Origin: Reyranella sp.
Lineage (GTDB): Bacteria > Pseudomonadota > Alphaproteobacteria > Reyranellales > Reyranellaceae
Assembly: GCF_004297405.1 (NCBI RefSeq)
Contig: NZ_SCVC01000047.1
Coordinates: 62,001-126,000, forward strand
DNA: 64,000 nucleotides
Reading direction: 5' to 3'
Part shown: piece by piece, positions 61,617 to 64,000 of the stretch
Layout: each line of letters opens with the position of its first letter
Numbering within the stretch: position 1 is the first letter of the stretch
Translations under genes and position numbers: made by a program
Notes under the pieces: model-generated
What the model saw: only the letters and a program-made list of their open reading frames with translations
The model's database searches: none
Told to the model about the DNA's origin: nothing

Positions 61617-62419
61617 TCGGTCTCCTCCGCCACGAACTTCACCGGGCGCGGCTTGGCAAAAGCCTGCAGGCCCAGCAACAGCGGCATGATCATCAAGAAA
61701 AACACCAGGGTGTAGGCGCTGCCGATCTCGAGCCGCAGCGAGGCGTAGGCGTCGGCAAGACCGACGGGCAGCGTCTTGGTGAACGGTGTGTGCAGCAGCC
61801 AGGTCATGTTGAACTCGCCCATTGAGAGCGTCACCACCATCAGCGAGCCGGCAAGGATGCCAGCACGGCAGTTGGGCAGCACAATGTCGCGGAAGCGAGA
61901 CCAGAAGCCGGCGCCGAGCGAAGCGGCACCTTCCTCCAGCGTCTGCAGGTCTATGGCACTCAGCACGGCGAGCACGCTGCGCACCATGAAGGGCAGAGTG
62001 AACAGCACGTGGCCGACCAGGATGAAGGCCCACGACGTGCGAAACCCCGACACGCTGCCATAGGTCACGATCAACGCCAGTGCGGTCGCCAGCCCCGGCA
62101 CCGCGACCGGCATCACCAATAGTTCCTCGATGGCCCGCGTCAGGGCGGTCTGGCGCTTGGCGAGGACGTAGGCCGTCGGCACACCCAGCACCAAGGTGAC
62201 GGCGAGGCACGCTAGCGACAGGCCGATAGAGAGGAAGATCGTCTCGCGATAGCCGGTCCAGACCTCGATCACCCAGCGCAGGGTGAGGCCGCTCTCCAGG
62301 CCGACGAAGTAGTTCACCGTCAGGCCGGCCAGGATCGACAGGATAACCGGCACGATCAGGAAGGCGCTGACCAGCAAGGTGAACCCGAGCTGTAGCAGGA
62401 ACAGGCCGCGATGCTTCAT
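61613..62419 (-). CDS. ABC importer permease (second)
   Basis: A 268-residue membrane protein with about six helices; the coupling EAA-like loop EEGAASLGAGFWSRFRDIVLPN (shown here: AASLGAGFWSRFRDIVL) is near 176. It resembles PotC/PhnU-type permeases. It ends at the ATGA overlapping the ATPase start, and begins 15 nt after the first permease gene. Confidence 0.92.
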   Translation of the reverse strand: MKHRGLFLLQLGFTLLVSAFLIVPVILSILAGLTVNYFVGLESGLTLRWVIEVWTGYRETIFLSIGLSLACLAVTLVLGVPTAYVLAKRQTALTRAIEELLVMPVAVPGLATALALIVTYGSVSGFRTSWAFILVGHVLFTLPFMVRSVLAVLSAIDLQTLEEGAASLGAGFWSRFRDIVLPNCRAGILAGSLMVVTLSMGEFNMTWLLHTPFTKTLPVGLADAYASLRLEIGSAYTLVFFLMIMPLLLGLQAFAKPRPVKFVAEETE

Positions 62420-62434
62420 GGTGCGGTCCTTCCC

Positions 62435-63262
62435 TCAGCCCGCCGCGGCGACAGTGGAGCCGGCGGCCGTGCGCGCCAGCGCCAGCACGATCCAGGTGAC
62501 CGCACCCAACACGAAGCTCAGCGCGGCGGCCATGGCGATGTTCGCCGACAGGGTGAACTCGGTATAGATCACCATCGGCAACACGTTGATCTTGGCGGCG
62601 AGCGTGAAGGCCGTGCCGAAGGCACCGACGGCTGTCGCGAAGCAGATCGCGCCAGCGGAGATGAAGGCGGGCTTCAGGCCGGGAATGATGACATCCAGTA
62701 CGACCCGCCAGGGCGAGGCGCCGAGCGAACGGGCCGCTTCCTCCAGTTTTGGATCGAGCTTCTCGGCGGCGGCCATCACGGTGAGGATGGTGCGCGGGAT
62801 GGAGAAGTAGACATAGCCCATGAACAGGCCGGACAAGGTATAGGCGAAGACCAGCTTGTCGCCGGTCAGGGCCTGCGTCACCTGGCCGATCAACCCCTGG
62901 CGGCCGGCCAGCATGATCACCATGAAGCCGATCACCACGCCGGGGAAAGCGAGCGGGAAAGTCAGCATCGCCACGAGGGCCGCATTGCCCGGAAACTTGT
63001 GGCGCTGCAGGAACACGCCGGAGATACCGCTGATGATCAGCGTGGCCACCGTCGTCGCCGCGGCCACACCGAGCGTCGAGATGAGGCTGCTGAGATAGTG
63101 GGAGTCGATGAGGATCGCGGCATACGCGGCCCAGCCGGTCTTGCCGCTGCCGCCGATGAAGAACAGCCGCGCCATGGGCAGCAGGAAGAATGCCGCGAAG
63201 AAGATGCCAGCCGGCAGCAGCAAGAAGATCAGTCGTTGGACGTCGCGCCGCATCGTCGGCAT
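62435..63262 (-). CDS. ABC importer permease (first)
   Basis: A 275-residue membrane protein with about six helices; the EAA loop EEAARSLGASPWRVVLDVI is near 184. Together with the next gene's product it forms the pore of an iron/spermidine/phosphonate-type importer. The binding-protein gene lies 69 nt upstream. Alternative start MMs nearby were not examined further. Confidence 0.92.
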   Translation of the reverse strand: MPTMRRDVQRLIFLLLPAGIFFAAFFLLPMARLFFIGGSGKTGWAAYAAILIDSHYLSSLISTLGVAAATTVATLIISGISGVFLQRHKFPGNAALVAMLTFPLAFPGVVIGFMVIMLAGRQGLIGQVTQALTGDKLVFAYTLSGLFMGYVYFSIPRTILTVMAAAEKLDPKLEEAARSLGASPWRVVLDVIIPGLKPAFISAGAICFATAVGAFGTAFTLAAKINVLPMVIYTEFTLSANIAMAAALSFVLGAVTWIVLALARTAAGSTVAAAG

Positions 63263-63331
63263 TTCCTCAAACGAGCGTCGGCGGAACGGCTGTATTGCCG
63301 CCCCGCCGCGCTTTCGGTGTCAGAGCGTCGG

Positions 63332-64000
63332 TCAGTTCACTTCCTTGCGGTAGCGCTCGACGATCTGAGGCTGCGCCTTTGCCAGGTTCTTGAGGTCCAC
63401 GGGCTTGGCGCGGGCGTACTCGGCGTCGGGCAGGAACTTCGCCTTGGCTTCGGCTGACAGCCTGTCGGCGAAGACAGGACGCAGGTAGGCGTTACCCCAC
63501 ATCGCCTGGCTCTCGTCCGACAGCACGAAGTCGAGCACCTTCTTGCCATTGTCCGGGTTGGGACCTTTGTTCACCAGACCCATCACGTAGGGAAACACCA
63601 GCGTGCCTTCCTTGGGGATGACGAACTGCACCGGCGCCTTGTCGGTGTACTGACCGCGATAGGCGTTGAAGTCGTAGTCGAGCAGGATCGGGATCTCGCC
63701 CGAGATGACGCGGGCATAGGATGTCTGCTTCGGCACGATCGGCTGGTTCTTGGCCAGCTCCTTGAAGAATTTGATCGCCGGATCGAGGTTGTCGTAGGTG
63801 CCGCCCAGCGCGAGGTTGATCGCCATGACGCCGAGCTGGCCCACGGCCGCCGATGTCGGATCGAGATAACCGACGAGCCCCTTGTATTCGGGCTTCAACA
63901 GATCGGCCCAGCTCTGCGGCACCGGCTTGTTGCCGAGCGCGGCCTTGTTCACGAACAGGCCGAGCGTGCCGGAGTGGATCGTGAACCAGTTGCCGTCGGG
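63332..64000 (-). CDS. ABC importer extracellular substrate-binding protein, partial
   Basis: The last 222 codons of a type-2 periplasmic binding protein; the start lies beyond position 64000. It contains WADLLKPEYKGLVGYLDP and LVFPYVMGLVNKGPNPDNG, features of the polyamine/phosphonate/iron binding-protein families. It is the first gene of the operon with two permeases, an ATPase and a phosphodiesterase. The missing N-terminus prevents a signal-peptide or ligand call. Confidence 0.85.
   Translation of the reverse strand, partial: PDGNWFTIHSGTLGLFVNKAALGNKPVPQSWADLLKPEYKGLVGYLDPTSAAVGQLGVMAINLALGGTYDNLDPAIKFFKELAKNQPIVPKQTSYARVISGEIPILLDYDFNAYRGQYTDKAPVQFVIPKEGTLVFPYVMGLVNKGPNPDNGKKVLDFVLSDESQAMWGNAYLRPVFADRLSAEAKAKFLPDAEYARAKPVDLKNLAKAQPQIVERYRKEVN

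Noticed and set aside
62411..63457. Plus-strand open frame of 348 codons opposite the importer permease and binding protein
   Set aside because: Low-complexity Arg/Gly/His/Gln-rich sequence typical of antisense in high-GC membrane-protein genes.
1..64000. CRISPR arrays, tRNA or rRNA genes, insertion sequences, phage genes
   Set aside because: I scanned the gaps by eye and saw no spaced repeats, no tRNA cloverleaf-like gene and no transposase or integrase motif; absence is not proof.

Overview
The window is 64 kb of high-GC bacterial chromosome, almost fully coding, with short ATGA-type overlaps, several GTG/TTG starts, no rRNA or tRNA gene, no CRISPR array, and no integrase, transposase or phage gene that I can see. 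The linked block rpmH-rnpA-yidD-yidC-yihA near argB, a complete ccmABCDEFGHI cluster and an OxyR/AhpCF pair fit an alphaproteobacterium. The overall style suggests a Rhodospirillales/Reyranella-like organism, but that genus guess is untested.

Layout. 1-6438: the start of a divergent ABC exporter-like gene (partial), then six tightly coupled genes (four glycosyltransferases, a histidine phosphatase and a polysaccharide-deacetylase-like protein), probably one pathway for an unidentified glycan or glycolipid. 6464-11124: a membrane protein coupled to a dipeptide/oligopeptide-type ABC importer (fused double ATPase, two permeases, no binding protein). 11125-11483: a hairpin-rich intergenic region ending in a strong terminator, a candidate small RNA. 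11484-18372: cytochrome c maturation genes ccmA to ccmI. 18394-23674: two small envelope proteins, a large autotransporter with a pepsin-like motif in its passenger, a divergent winged-helix regulator and a small partner. 23863-27887: a multi-PAS orphan histidine kinase, an NTF2-like protein and small proteins. 27941-32351: patatin-like phospholipase, ahpF, ahpC and divergent oxyR. 32361-36675: a zinc-ribbon/nucleotide-cyclase/ATPase/TPR regulator, divergent from a small HExxH protein and a Lys-tailed protein. 36760-38153: a patatin-like lipoprotein gene broken by a one-base deletion at its catalytic DGG motif. 38325-49737: small Pro-rich membrane proteins, PPOX flavoprotein, MetX-like hydrolase, alpha/beta hydrolase, large MscS channel, Ldh-family dehydrogenase, GST, cupin, DMT transporter, DUF1499 protein and a second orphan histidine kinase. 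49767-53912: NDH-2-like and mercuric-reductase-like flavoproteins, TVP38-family protein, GST. 54043-59722: housekeeping block rpmH, rnpA, yidD, yidC, yihA, a 2OG-Fe(II) oxygenase, argB and def. 59741-64000: a metallophosphoesterase downstream of an ABC importer whose binding-protein gene runs off the window.

Most unusual features: (i) a 22-bp perfect inverted repeat whose 3-nt loop is the stop codon of the second permease gene, with a related hairpin at the ccmE/ccmF junction; (ii) the candidate C-rich-loop sRNA at 11214-11463, one loop of which is an 11/11 complement of the ribosome-binding site of the Ldh-family gene; (iii) the autotransporter with an aspartic-protease-like DTGSTG motif; (iv) the HExxH/Lys-tail gene pair; (v) the coupled glycosyltransferase cluster. 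No sequence searches were possible, so family names rest on motifs read by eye.
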